Shown here: positions 1 through 6,960 of the stretch, piece by piece
Position numbering within the stretch: position 1 is the first letter of the stretch
How the letters are laid out: the number at the start of each line of letters is the position of its first letter
NCBI GenBank assembly: GCA_021767525.1
Contig: JAASTF010000067.1
Span: 1 to 12,780 of the forward strand
Direction of reading: 5' to 3'
DNA: 12,780 bases
Origin: Paracoccaceae bacterium
Lineage (GTDB): Bacteria > Pseudomonadota > Alphaproteobacteria > Rhodobacterales > Rhodobacteraceae
Translations under genes and position numbers: made by a program
The notes under the pieces: model-generated
What the model was told of the DNA's origin: nothing
The model's input: the letters and a program-made list of their open reading frames with translations, nothing else
Databases searched by the model: none

Positions 1-49
1 CAAGGTGTATCGGCGCGAACCGCGAAACATCCGCCAAGGGACAGCCATC

Positions 50-1825
50 ATGCATGCCTATCGCAGCCATACCTGCGCCGAACTGACCAAGGAAAACGTG
101 GGCGACACCGTGCGCCTGTCGGGCTGGGTGCATCGCGTGCGCGACCACGGCGGGGTGCTGTTCATCGACCTGCGCGACCATTTCGGCATGACCCAGGTGC
201 TGTGCGACCCCGACAGCCCCGTATTCGCCGAGGTGGAAAAGGTGCGCAGCGAATGGTGCATCCGCATCGACGGCACGGTAAAGGCGCGCGCCGCCGACCT
301 GATCAACGCCAAGATCCCCACCGGCGAAATCGAGGTGTATATCCGCGATCTGGAAGTGCTGGGTGCGGCCAAGGAACTGCCGCTGATGGTCTTCGGCGAC
401 CAGGAATACCCCGAGGAAACGCGCCTGCGCTATCGCTACCTCGACCTGCGCCGCGAAGAGATGCAGCGCAACATGACCCTGCGCTCCGACGTGGTGGCCA
501 GCATCCGCAAGCGCATGTGGGACCAGGGGTTCCGCGAATACCAGACGCCGATCATCACCGCCTCCAGCCCCGAGGGCGCGCGCGATTTCCTGGTGCCGTC
601 GCGCCTGCATCCGGGCAAGTTCTATGCGCTGCCGCAGGCGCCGCAGCTGTTCAAGCAGCTGATCATGGTGTCGGGCTTTGACAAGTATTTCCAGATCGCG
701 CCCTGTTTCCGCGACGAAGACCCGCGCGCCGACCGCAGCCCCACCGATTTCTACCAGCTGGACATGGAGATGTCGTTTGTCGAACAGCAAGACGTGTTCG
801 ACACGATCCAGCCGGTGATCGAAGGCATTTTCGAGGAATTCGGCGGCGGCAAAAAGGTCGACAAGCACTGGCCGCAGATTTCCTACAAGGATGCGGCCCT
901 TTGGTATGGCACCGACAAGCCCGACCTGCGCAACCCGATCAAGATGCAGGATTGTTCCGAGCATTTCCGCGGCAGCGGTTTTGCCATCTTCGCCAAGCTG
1001 CTGGAGCAGGACGGCACCGAGATCCGCGCGATCCCCGCGCCCGGTGGCGGCAGCCGCAAGTTCTGCGACCGGATGAACAGCTTTGCCCAGAAAGAGGGCC
1101 TGCCGGGGATGGGCTATATCTTCTGGCGCGATGGCGAGAACGGCATGGAAGCCGCCGGCCCGCTGGCCAAGAATATCGGCCCCGAACGGACCGAGGCGAT
1201 CCGCCAGCAGCTGGGCCTGGGCAAGGGCGATGCGGCGTTTTTCCTGGGCGGCAAGCCCGCGTCGTTCGAGCGTGTGGCCGGCAAGGCGCGCGACGTGATC
1301 GGCGAAGAGCTGGGCCTGACCGACAAGGACCGCTTTGCCTTTGCCTGGATCGTGGATTTCCCGATGTACGAGGCGGACGAGGAAACCGGCGAGGTGGATT
1401 TCAGCCACAATCCGTTTTCCATGCCGCAGGGTGGGATCGACGCGCTGACGGGCGACCCGCTGGAGGTATTGGGATACCAGTACGACCTGGCCTGCAACGG
1501 CTATGAGCTGGTTTCCGGCGCGATCCGGAACCACAAGCTGGATATCATGATCAAGGCGTTCGAGCTGGCCGGCTATGGCGAGGACGAGGTGCGCAAGCGG
1601 TTCGGCGGCATGGTCAACGCGTTCCAATACGGCGCGCCGCCCCACGGGGGCTGTGCGGCGGGCATCGACCGGATCGTGATGCTGCTGGCCGACGAACAGA
1701 ATATCCGCGAGGTCATCATGTTCCCGATGAACCAGCGCGCCGAAGACCTGATGATGGGCGCGCCGAGCGACCCCACCAGCGACCAGCTGATGGAGTTGAG
1801 CCTGCGGGTGATCGAGCAGGACTAA
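50..1825 (+). CDS. aspS: Aspartyl-tRNA synthetase, probably non-discriminating (AspRS/AsxRS)
   Basis: Class II aminoacyl-tRNA synthetase that charges tRNA-Asp with aspartate in the cytoplasm. The 591-residue product matches bacterial AspRS length. An N-terminal OB-fold anticodon-binding domain begins near residue 20 (GWVHRVRDHGGV). Motif 2 is seen in CFRDEDPRADRSPTDFYQLD. A bacterial GAD-type insertion lies roughly between residues 290 and 420. Motif 3 is in the C-terminal part (GGCAAGIDRIVMLL), followed by the usual MFPMNQRAEDLMMGAPS tail. ATG at 50 is chosen because an AAGGGA Shine-Dalgarno sits just upstream (about 36-41) and the protein then starts where family members start; the frame is also open to a GTG at 5. 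His33, right after VRD in the OB fold, is the residue associated with non-discriminating AspRS enzymes that also charge tRNA-Asn. A hairpin terminator follows. Confidence 0.97.
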   Translation: MHAYRSHTCAELTKENVGDTVRLSGWVHRVRDHGGVLFIDLRDHFGMTQVLCDPDSPVFAEVEKVRSEWCIRIDGTVKARAADLINAKIPTGEIEVYIRDLEVLGAAKELPLMVFGDQEYPEETRLRYRYLDLRREEMQRNMTLRSDVVASIRKRMWDQGFREYQTPIITASSPEGARDFLVPSRLHPGKFYALPQAPQLFKQLIMVSGFDKYFQIAPCFRDEDPRADRSPTDFYQLDMEMSFVEQQDVFDTIQPVIEGIFEEFGGGKKVDKHWPQISYKDAALWYGTDKPDLRNPIKMQDCSEHFRGSGFAIFAKLLEQDGTEIRAIPAPGGGSRKFCDRMNSFAQKEGLPGMGYIFWRDGENGMEAAGPLAKNIGPERTEAIRQQLGLGKGDAAFFLGGKPASFERVAGKARDVIGEELGLTDKDRFAFAWIVDFPMYEADEETGEVDFSHNPFSMPQGGIDALTGDPLEVLGYQYDLACNGYELVSGAIRNHKLDIMIKAFELAGYGEDEVRKRFGGMVNAFQYGAPPHGGCAAGIDRIVMLLADEQNIREVIMFPMNQRAEDLMMGAPSDPTSDQLMELSLRVIEQD

Positions 1826-1861
1826 CCCCGGCGGGAACGCGCCGACGCGCCATGCCCCTTG

Positions 1862-1892
1862 AACGCGCCGCCCTGTCAAAAGGCGGCGCGTT
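1862..1892 (+). terminator. Rho-independent terminator after aspS
   Basis: A perfect 11-bp stem pairs AACGCGCCGCC (1862-1872) with GGCGGCGCGTT (1882-1892) around a 9-nt loop. It begins 37 nt after the aspS stop and is followed by a short, imperfect T-rich stretch (TTTGCTATTC). The stem is strong and the U-tract weak. It separates aspS from the DUF1800 gene, so the latter presumably has its own promoter within about 30-60 nt upstream of 1923; I see no convincing promoter hexamers there. Confidence 0.8.
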
Positions 1893-1922
1893 TGCTATTC
1901 TGGGGTCAGTTTCATCGGGACC

Positions 1923-3311
1923 ATGCCCATGTTCGACCCCCAATTGGCAGAGATACGCTTTGGCTGCGGGCTGAGCCCCGAGGTGGCGCCGCCTGTCTCG
2001 GTTCAGGATATGCTGGCGCGGCTGACCGGGCCCGACCACGCCGCCGCGCGCTTTCCGGTCGAGGATTTCCCGCAGTTCCGCGAGCGGATGAAACGTTCGG
2101 CCGTTCATCTGAAAATCCGCCGCTCGATGCGCGGCACCAAGGCCGCCGAAGAGGCGCGCAAGGCGCATCAGCTGGAAAAGAAGCATGCCCGCATCGCGCA
2201 GGGCCAGTGGCATGCGCAGCGGCTGCTGCGCCGGGTCTGGACGGCGGATGGCTTGCGCGAGCGGCTGACCTGGTTCTGGGCCGATCATTTCACCGCCGTC
2301 GGCAAGACGGGCAACATGCGCCGCGCCGCCACGCCGCATGTCGAGGCGTTCATCCGCCCGCATGTGACCGGGCGCTTTGCCGATCTTTTGCGGGCGGCGG
2401 TGACCAGCCCGCTGATGCTGCATTACCTGGATCAGCACCGTTCGATGGGGCCGCACAGCCGGCGCGCGCAGAACCGTGGCGGCGGTGCCGGGCTGAACGA
2501 GAACCTGGCCCGCGAGGTGCTGGAGCTGCATACGCTGGGCGTCAAGGCGCCCTATGCGCAGGCGGATGTGCGGGAATTGGCCGAGCTGTTCACCGGGATG
2601 TATTTCGATGCGCAGTCTGGGTTCAAGTTTCGCCGCGATTTCGCGGAACCCGGGCCCGAACAGGTGCTTGGCCGCAGTTATGGCGGGGCCAAACCCAGCG
2701 TCAGCGATATCTTCGCGGTGCTGGATGACCTGGCCGCGCACCCGGCGACGGCGGCGCATGTGGCGCAAAAGCTGGCGGTGCATTTCGTGGCCGACACCCC
2801 CGATCCCGACCTGGTCGCGCGGCTGACACGGGTGTTCGTGCAGACGGGGGGCGATCTTTTGGCGGTGACCGAGGCGCTGCTGACCCACCCCGCCGCCTGG
2901 GCGCCCGCGCTGGGCAATGTCAAGCAACCGTGGGAATTCATGACCTCGGCGGCGCGGGCATTGGCGGTGCCGCCCACCCGCTTCCGCGGCCTGAAAGAAA
3001 ACCAGCTGCGCCCGCTGTTGCACGGGCCGCTGGTGCGGATGGGACAGCGCTGGGAAACGCCGCTGGGCCCGGATGGCTGGCCCGAGGAGGACGACGCCTG
3101 GATCACGCCGCAGGGCCTGGCGGCGCGGATGGGCTGGGCGATGGTGATGCCGGCGCGCCTGCAGCCCGACCTGCCCGATCCGCGCGACTTCGTGCGCCAT
3201 GCGCTGGGCGATCACGCGCCGGGTGCGGTGATCTTTGCCGCCGAGGCCGCCGAAACCCAGCGCGAGGGCGTGGGGCTGATCCTGTCCTCGCCGGCTTTTC
3301 AAAGGAAATAG
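1923..3311 (+). CDS. DUF1800 family protein
   Basis: A 462-residue protein of the DUF1800 family (PF08811), whose biochemical role is unknown. Family hallmarks are visible: RFGCGLSP near residue 12, a W-rich RLTWFWADHFT block at 114-124, SPLMLHYLDQ at 162-171, and the signature NENLAREVLELHTLG at 192-206. The helical C-terminal part contains a THPAAW motif. There is no signal peptide or membrane segment, unlike its neighbour. The first ATG is at 1923. A second ATG at 1929 is better spaced (8 nt) from the GGGA at 1917-1920 and may be the true start, costing two residues. Its stop lies 3 nt before the DUF1501 start, so the two genes are almost certainly co-transcribed and perhaps translationally coupled. 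DUF1800 and DUF1501 genes are paired in many bacteria, which suggests a shared function. Confidence 0.93.
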   Translation: MPMFDPQLAEIRFGCGLSPEVAPPVSVQDMLARLTGPDHAAARFPVEDFPQFRERMKRSAVHLKIRRSMRGTKAAEEARKAHQLEKKHARIAQGQWHAQRLLRRVWTADGLRERLTWFWADHFTAVGKTGNMRRAATPHVEAFIRPHVTGRFADLLRAAVTSPLMLHYLDQHRSMGPHSRRAQNRGGGAGLNENLAREVLELHTLGVKAPYAQADVRELAELFTGMYFDAQSGFKFRRDFAEPGPEQVLGRSYGGAKPSVSDIFAVLDDLAAHPATAAHVAQKLAVHFVADTPDPDLVARLTRVFVQTGGDLLAVTEALLTHPAAWAPALGNVKQPWEFMTSAARALAVPPTRFRGLKENQLRPLLHGPLVRMGQRWETPLGPDGWPEEDDAWITPQGLAARMGWAMVMPARLQPDLPDPRDFVRHALGDHAPGAVIFAAEAAETQREGVGLILSSPAFQRK

Positions 3312-3314
3312 CCC

Positions 3315-4580
3315 ATGTCGCATGACCGCCCCAGCCGCCGCGCATTCCTGACACGCAGCCTGGCACTTGGCTGTTCGCTGGCCGCCAGCCCGCTGGTCAC
3401 GCCGGTCAGTTTCGCCGCCGCGCCCTGGCCCAACCGGCTGGTCGTCATCATCCTGCGCGGCGCGATGGACGGGTTGGACGTGGTGCGCCCGGTGGGCGAT
3501 CCGGGGTTCGCCGGGTTGCGGGCGGGGCTGCGCGATGGCGGCGCGGCGGCTGCGCTGGACCTGAACGGGTTTTTCGCGCTGCACCCGGCGCTGGGGCCGC
3601 TGATGCCACTGTGGCAGGCAGGCGAGATGTCGTTCGTGCACGCGGTTTCGACGCCCTATCGCGACAAGCGCAGCCATTTCGACGGGCAGGACCTGCTGGA
3701 GGCGGGCACGCCTGACCTGTCGGGGGCAGGCGCGCGCGATGGCTGGCTGAATCGCATGTTGCAGCAGGTGCCGGGGGTAGAGGCGGAAACCAGCTTTGCG
3801 CTGGGCCATGACGACATGCTGCTGACCAAGGGCGCGGCGCCGGTGGCCAACTGGTCGCCCGAGCTGGGCCTGTCGATCAGCCCGCAGGCCGAGTTGCTGG
3901 CACGGCAGATGATGGCCGACGACCCGCTGTTCCGCGATGCGTTGGACGAGGCGCTGATGCTGTCGGAGCAGACCGAGGCCACGCCTGGCGGCATGGCCGC
4001 GATGGGCGGCATGGACGGTGGGGCCGATATGGCCGGCATGGCGGGCAACGCCGCGGGCGCGGCGCCGGCCGGGCCGCGCGCGCGCCAGCCGCATAACGCC
4101 ATCGCCCGCTTTGCCGCCGAGAGGCTGCGCAAGGATGCCCGCATCGCGGCGTTTTCGCTGGGCGGGTTCGACACCCATCTGCGCCAGGATCTGGCGCTGC
4201 CCAAGGCATTGACGCGGCTGGCCGACACGATCCTGACCCTGCGTGCTGAAATGGGCGTGGCCTGGAACAAGACCGCCGTGGTGGCGATGACCGAATTCGG
4301 CCGCACCGCGCGGGCCAACGGCTCGGGCGGGACGGATCACGGCACGGGTGGGGCGATGCTGCTGGCAGGCGGGGCGCTGCGCGGCGGCCAGGTTCTGGGC
4401 CAATGGCCGGGGCTGCGGCGCGCCGACCTGTACCAGGGTCGCGACCTGATGCCGACGCGCGACGTGCGCGCCCATGCCGGATGGCTGATGCGCGGGCTTT
4501 ACGGGTTCGACCGCGGCCTGATCGAAAGCACGATCTTTCCGGGGCTCGACATGGGCGGTGACCCGGGGCTGCTGCTCTAG
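3315..4580 (+). CDS. DUF1501 family protein with Tat signal peptide
   Basis: A 421-residue DUF1501 protein (PF07394), related to the alkaline phosphatase/sulfatase fold; no reaction is established. The N-terminus has a near-canonical twin-arginine signal, SRRAFL at residues 7-12, then a hydrophobic stretch and a likely AxA-type cleavage near residues 34-36, so it is predicted to be exported folded to the periplasm. Conserved family segments are RLVVIILRGAMDGLD (41-55), SHFDGQD (120-126), GGFDTH (283-288), TEFGRT (326-331) and GGTDHGTGG (338-346); the Asp/His residues in them could bind metal. A low-complexity Gly/Ala/Met insert occupies residues 224-256, with Met at 227, 230, 233, 239 and 242. 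The start is supported by AAAGGAAA overlapping the end of the upstream DUF1800 gene. A GNAT gene follows after 66 nt. Confidence 0.94.
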   Translation: MSHDRPSRRAFLTRSLALGCSLAASPLVTPVSFAAAPWPNRLVVIILRGAMDGLDVVRPVGDPGFAGLRAGLRDGGAAAALDLNGFFALHPALGPLMPLWQAGEMSFVHAVSTPYRDKRSHFDGQDLLEAGTPDLSGAGARDGWLNRMLQQVPGVEAETSFALGHDDMLLTKGAAPVANWSPELGLSISPQAELLARQMMADDPLFRDALDEALMLSEQTEATPGGMAAMGGMDGGADMAGMAGNAAGAAPAGPRARQPHNAIARFAAERLRKDARIAAFSLGGFDTHLRQDLALPKALTRLADTILTLRAEMGVAWNKTAVVAMTEFGRTARANGSGGTDHGTGGAMLLAGGALRGGQVLGQWPGLRRADLYQGRDLMPTRDVRAHAGWLMRGLYGFDRGLIESTIFPGLDMGGDPGLLL

Positions 4581-4646
4581 GGCTTTTCGGGCCGCACGCT
4601 TCGTGCCACTGTGCCTTTCGGGGGAACGGTGACAGGGGTTTCGGAC

Positions 4647-5360
4647 ATGAGCGATCGCACGGGGCCAATGACCGGCTGGACACCGCCGCCGCCGCCCAGG
4701 CCGCAGGTGTTCGAGGGGCGCTATGCCCGGCTGGAACCGCTGGATGCCGACTGCCATGCCGCGCTGCTGTTTCGGGAATTTGCAGGCCATGACGGGCTGT
4801 GGACGTATATGTGGCACGGGCCCTTCGCCTCGGCCGCGCAGTATCACCGCTGGGCGCGCGAAAACGCGGGGCTGGACGACCCGATGTTCTTTGCCATCCA
4901 ATCGCGCGATAGCGGCATTTGGGGCGGTGTTGCGGCGTTCATGCGGATCGCACCCGACAGCGGCGTGATCGAGCTGGGCTCGATCACGCTGGCGCCCAGC
5001 CTGGCGCGCAGCCGTGCCGCGACCGAGGCGTTTTTCCTGATGATGGCGTGGGCGTTCCAGGCGGGCTATCGCCGGTTCGAATGGAAATGTGACGCGGGCA
5101 ACACGGCGTCGCGCCGGGCGGCGCAGCGGCTGGGGTTCAGTTTCGAGGGGATTTTCCGCCAGCACATGATCGTCAAGGGCCGCAACCGCGATACCGCGTG
5201 GTTCGCCGTGACCGATGGAGATTGGCCCGCGTTGAAAGAGGCGTTCCAGGTCTGGCTGGCGCCCGGCAATTTCGATATCGAGGGCCAGCAGATCGAAAGC
5301 CTGTCCGACCTGACGCGGCTGGTGCGCGTCAGCTCGGACCCGGGGGTGGGGCCGCGCTAG
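4647..5360 (+). CDS. GNAT family N-acetyltransferase, RimJ/RimL type
   Basis: A 237-residue acetyltransferase of the Acetyltransf_3 (RimJ/RimL-like) class, expected to transfer acetyl from acetyl-CoA to an amine; the substrate is unknown. The fold is supported by GRYARLEPLD near the N-terminus, the IELGSITLAPSLARSRAATEA strand and acetyl-CoA loop, and the C-terminal DAGNTASRRAAQRLGF helix followed by FEGIFRQHMIVKGRNRDTAWFAV. A short N-terminal extension contains five consecutive prolines (13-17). ATG at 4647 is chosen because AGGGG (4634-4638) sits 8 nt upstream. The frame extends to a GTG at 4611, but no ribosome-binding site supports it. The gene lies 66 nt after DUF1501 on the same strand with no terminator between, so it may be the last gene of that unit. 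Its 3' end faces the response regulator 6 nt away. Confidence 0.92.
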   Translation: MSDRTGPMTGWTPPPPPRPQVFEGRYARLEPLDADCHAALLFREFAGHDGLWTYMWHGPFASAAQYHRWARENAGLDDPMFFAIQSRDSGIWGGVAAFMRIAPDSGVIELGSITLAPSLARSRAATEAFFLMMAWAFQAGYRRFEWKCDAGNTASRRAAQRLGFSFEGIFRQHMIVKGRNRDTAWFAVTDGDWPALKEAFQVWLAPGNFDIEGQQIESLSDLTRLVRVSSDPGVGPR

Positions 5361-5366
5361 GCGCGG

Positions 5367-6083
5367 TCAGATCGCGATGCGCTGATCCAGCCGGTTTTGC
5401 AGCAGGCCGGCCAGGTGCGCGATGCCGGCATGGGTGATCTGCCCCGCCGAGCGCGCCTGCGCCACGCGCTGGCTGGCCTGCGCCAGCGCCGCGTCATCCG
5501 AGCTGAGCGCGACGCCCGACAGGAATTGCAGCGTGTAATCCAGCATCGTGTCGTCGGTGCCATCGCCCAGCAGTTCGGCGGCGTGGGCGATGTCATCGTG
5601 CAGCGCGGTCTTGTCGGGCACGATCCGTTCGTCCCGCACCAGGCGCGGGCCGCTGGGCTGCCGGTCTGCGGGCAGGCGCGACAGGATCGCATCCTGAAAC
5701 GCCGCCAGCGAATCGAGCGGTTTGGCCAGGAAACCGTCAGCCCCCGCCGCGGCGGCGGTAGCGCGGGCCATTTCATCGCCGCTGGTCGCCAGCAGGACGC
5801 CGACGCGCGGGCGGGCCTTGTTCAGCTCGTCGATCAGCTCGGCCCCCGAGCCGTCGGGCAGGCCCAGATCGACGATCAATGCCGAGGGGCGGTAGACCTG
5901 CAGATGGCGCCGGGCCGAGCGCAGGCTGTCGGCACGGCGCAGGCGCGCGCCCGAGCGGATGCACATCAGGCGCATCGCCTCGCAGGCGTAAAGGCTGTCT
6001 TCGACCACCAGGATCGTCAGGCCCAGAAGCGGGCGGTTGGCGGTGGGCGTCGGTGTGGCGGGCAGGAAATCACGGTCGTCCAT
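5367..6083 (-). CDS. Response regulator, N-terminal receiver domain plus unassigned helical C-terminus
   Basis: A 238-residue two-component receiver protein. The receiver domain spans about residues 20-140: acidic pair E28/D29 (VVEDS), phospho-acceptor D72 (LIVDLGLPDGSG), switch T100/S101 (LATSGDE) and conserved K121 (FLAKPLD), so it should be phosphorylatable. After about residue 145 the sequence is predicted helical and rich in Ala, Asp and Leu. I recognise no HTH, GGDEF or HPt motif there, so the output mode is unclear. Start at 6083 is supported by AAAAGGGGA about 9 nt upstream; the open frame upstream of it has low-complexity character. No histidine kinase is adjacent, so this is an orphan regulator. 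It is divergent from mce, with 157 bp between start codons. Confidence 0.93.
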   Translation of the reverse strand: MDDRDFLPATPTPTANRPLLGLTILVVEDSLYACEAMRLMCIRSGARLRRADSLRSARRHLQVYRPSALIVDLGLPDGSGAELIDELNKARPRVGVLLATSGDEMARATAAAAGADGFLAKPLDSLAAFQDAILSRLPADRQPSGPRLVRDERIVPDKTALHDDIAHAAELLGDGTDDTMLDYTLQFLSGVALSSDDAALAQASQRVAQARSAGQITHAGIAHLAGLLQNRLDQRIAI

Positions 6084-6176
6084 TGCTGTTGTCCCCTTTT
6101 GGCAGCGTCGATGCGACCCACCATGCCGTGTCATGCCTAACGCAGGGTTAAGGCACCCGTTGCGGCGCCCTGTCGC

Positions 6177-6205
6177 TTGCCCTTGGGGCGCGCGCGGCCC
6201 ATAAC
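6177..6205 (+). promoter_or_regulatory. Candidate sigma-70 promoter for mce-DUF1467
   Basis: TTGCCC (6177-6182) and CATAAC (6200-6205) are separated by exactly 17 nt, each matching 4 of 6 consensus positions. This places transcription start near 6212 and gives a leader of about 30 nt carrying AAGGAGG (6229-6235). It lies in the 157-bp divergent region shared with the response regulator. No operator is evident. Confidence 0.35.
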
Positions 6206-6240
6206 GGGCGCAACGCGAACACGACGCCAAGGAGGCCCCC

Positions 6241-6645
6241 ATGATCGGACGTTTGAACCATGTCGCCATTGCCGTGCCCGACCTCGAGGCGGCCTCGGCG
6301 CAATATCGCGATGCGCTGGGCGCCAAGGTGGGCGCGCCCCAGGACGAGCCCGATCACGGGGTGACCGTGGTGTTCATCGAGCTGCCCAACACCAAGATCG
6401 AGCTGTTGTATCCGCTGGGGGAAAACAGCCCCATCGCCGGGTTCCTGGAAAAGAACCCGTCGGGCGGCATTCACCACGTCTGCTACGAGGTGGACGACAT
6501 CATCGCCGCGCGCGACCACCTGAAAGAGGCGGGCCTGCGCGTTCTGGGCGATGGCGAGCCCAAGATCGGTGCGCATGGCAAGCCGGTGCTGTTCCTGCAC
6601 CCGAAGGACATGAACGGCACCTTGACGGAGCTGGAGCAGGTCTGA
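6241..6645 (+). CDS. mce: Methylmalonyl-CoA epimerase
   Basis: Interconverts (S)- and (R)-methylmalonyl-CoA, linking propionyl-CoA carboxylase to methylmalonyl-CoA mutase in propionate and odd-chain/branched substrate breakdown. The 134-residue product is the normal single-unit length of two glyoxalase-fold (VOC) repeats. Expected metal-site residues are visible: H7 in NHVAIAVPDL, a His in GGIHHVCYEV (78/79) and E130 in GTLTELEQV, with the conserved HPKDMNG block at 120-126. A strong AAGGAGG ribosome-binding site ends 5 nt before the ATG. The stop TGA shares its A with the ATG of the DUF1467 gene, so the two form an operon. No mutase or carboxylase gene is in this window. Confidence 0.96.
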   Translation: MIGRLNHVAIAVPDLEAASAQYRDALGAKVGAPQDEPDHGVTVVFIELPNTKIELLYPLGENSPIAGFLEKNPSGGIHHVCYEVDDIIAARDHLKEAGLRVLGDGEPKIGAHGKPVLFLHPKDMNGTLTELEQV

Positions 6646-6929
6646 TGGGCATCACCTCGGGCATCGTTCTTTACGCGGTGTTGTGGTTTCTGACCTTCCT
6701 GATCGCCATTCCGATCCGGCTGGAGACGCAGGGCGATATGGGCGACGTGGTGCCGGGCACCCATGCCAGCAGCCCCGAAAACCACCACCTGAAGAAAAAG
6801 GCGATCATCACCACGATCGTCGCAGGTGTTTTGTGGGCGATCATCGCCACGATCATCATCACCGGCACCATCACCGTGCGCGATTTCGACTGGCGCGGGC
6901 TGATGCCGCCCGTGAACACGCCCGACTGA
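6645..6929 (+). CDS. DUF1467 family small membrane protein
   Basis: A 94-residue inner-membrane protein with two transmembrane helices: about residues 5-24 (SGIVLYAVLWFLTFLIAIPI) and 54-74 (IITTIVAGVLWAIIATIIITG). Between them is a polar loop with GDVVPGTHASSPENH and a KKK just before the second helix. This two-helix pattern with the PGTHASSPE loop is characteristic of DUF1467, found mainly in alphaproteobacteria. Function is unknown. Its ATG overlaps the mce TGA (TGATG at 6643-6647), so translation is probably coupled to mce. The ribosome-binding region GAGCAGG lies inside the end of mce. Confidence 0.9.
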   Translation: MGITSGIVLYAVLWFLTFLIAIPIRLETQGDMGDVVPGTHASSPENHHLKKKAIITTIVAGVLWAIIATIIITGTITVRDFDWRGLMPPVNTPD

Positions 6930-6938
6930 TGCGATGCG

Positions 6939-6960
6939 GCGCGGCGGTCAGCCGCCGCGC
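6939..6960. terminator. GC hairpin between convergent DUF1467 and EI24 genes
   Basis: A perfect 9-bp inverted repeat, GCGCGGCGG (6939-6947) and CCGCCGCGC (6952-6960), with a 4-nt loop. The loop contains the stop codon of the minus-strand EI24 gene, and the right arm encodes its last residues. It lies 9 nt after the DUF1467 stop. There is no T-tract on either side, so it may be a bidirectional pause or attenuator, an RNA 3'-end stabiliser, or only a consequence of a GC-rich C-terminus (Ala-Arg-Gly-Gly). Confidence 0.4.

Noticed and set aside
4611..4646. GTG start for the GNAT gene
   Set aside because: It has no ribosome-binding site, while ATG at 4647 has AGGGG 8 nt upstream.
1716..5165. A 1149-codon open frame on the minus strand
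   Set aside because: It is antisense to the DUF1800, DUF1501 and GNAT genes, which have clear family motifs. Its translation is full of Arg, His, Gln, Pro and Gly with no domain, as expected for a stop-poor antisense frame in GC-rich DNA.
5397..6140. A 247-codon plus-strand frame opposite the response regulator
   Set aside because: The minus-strand receiver domain has every key residue in place, and the plus-strand frame shows no motif.
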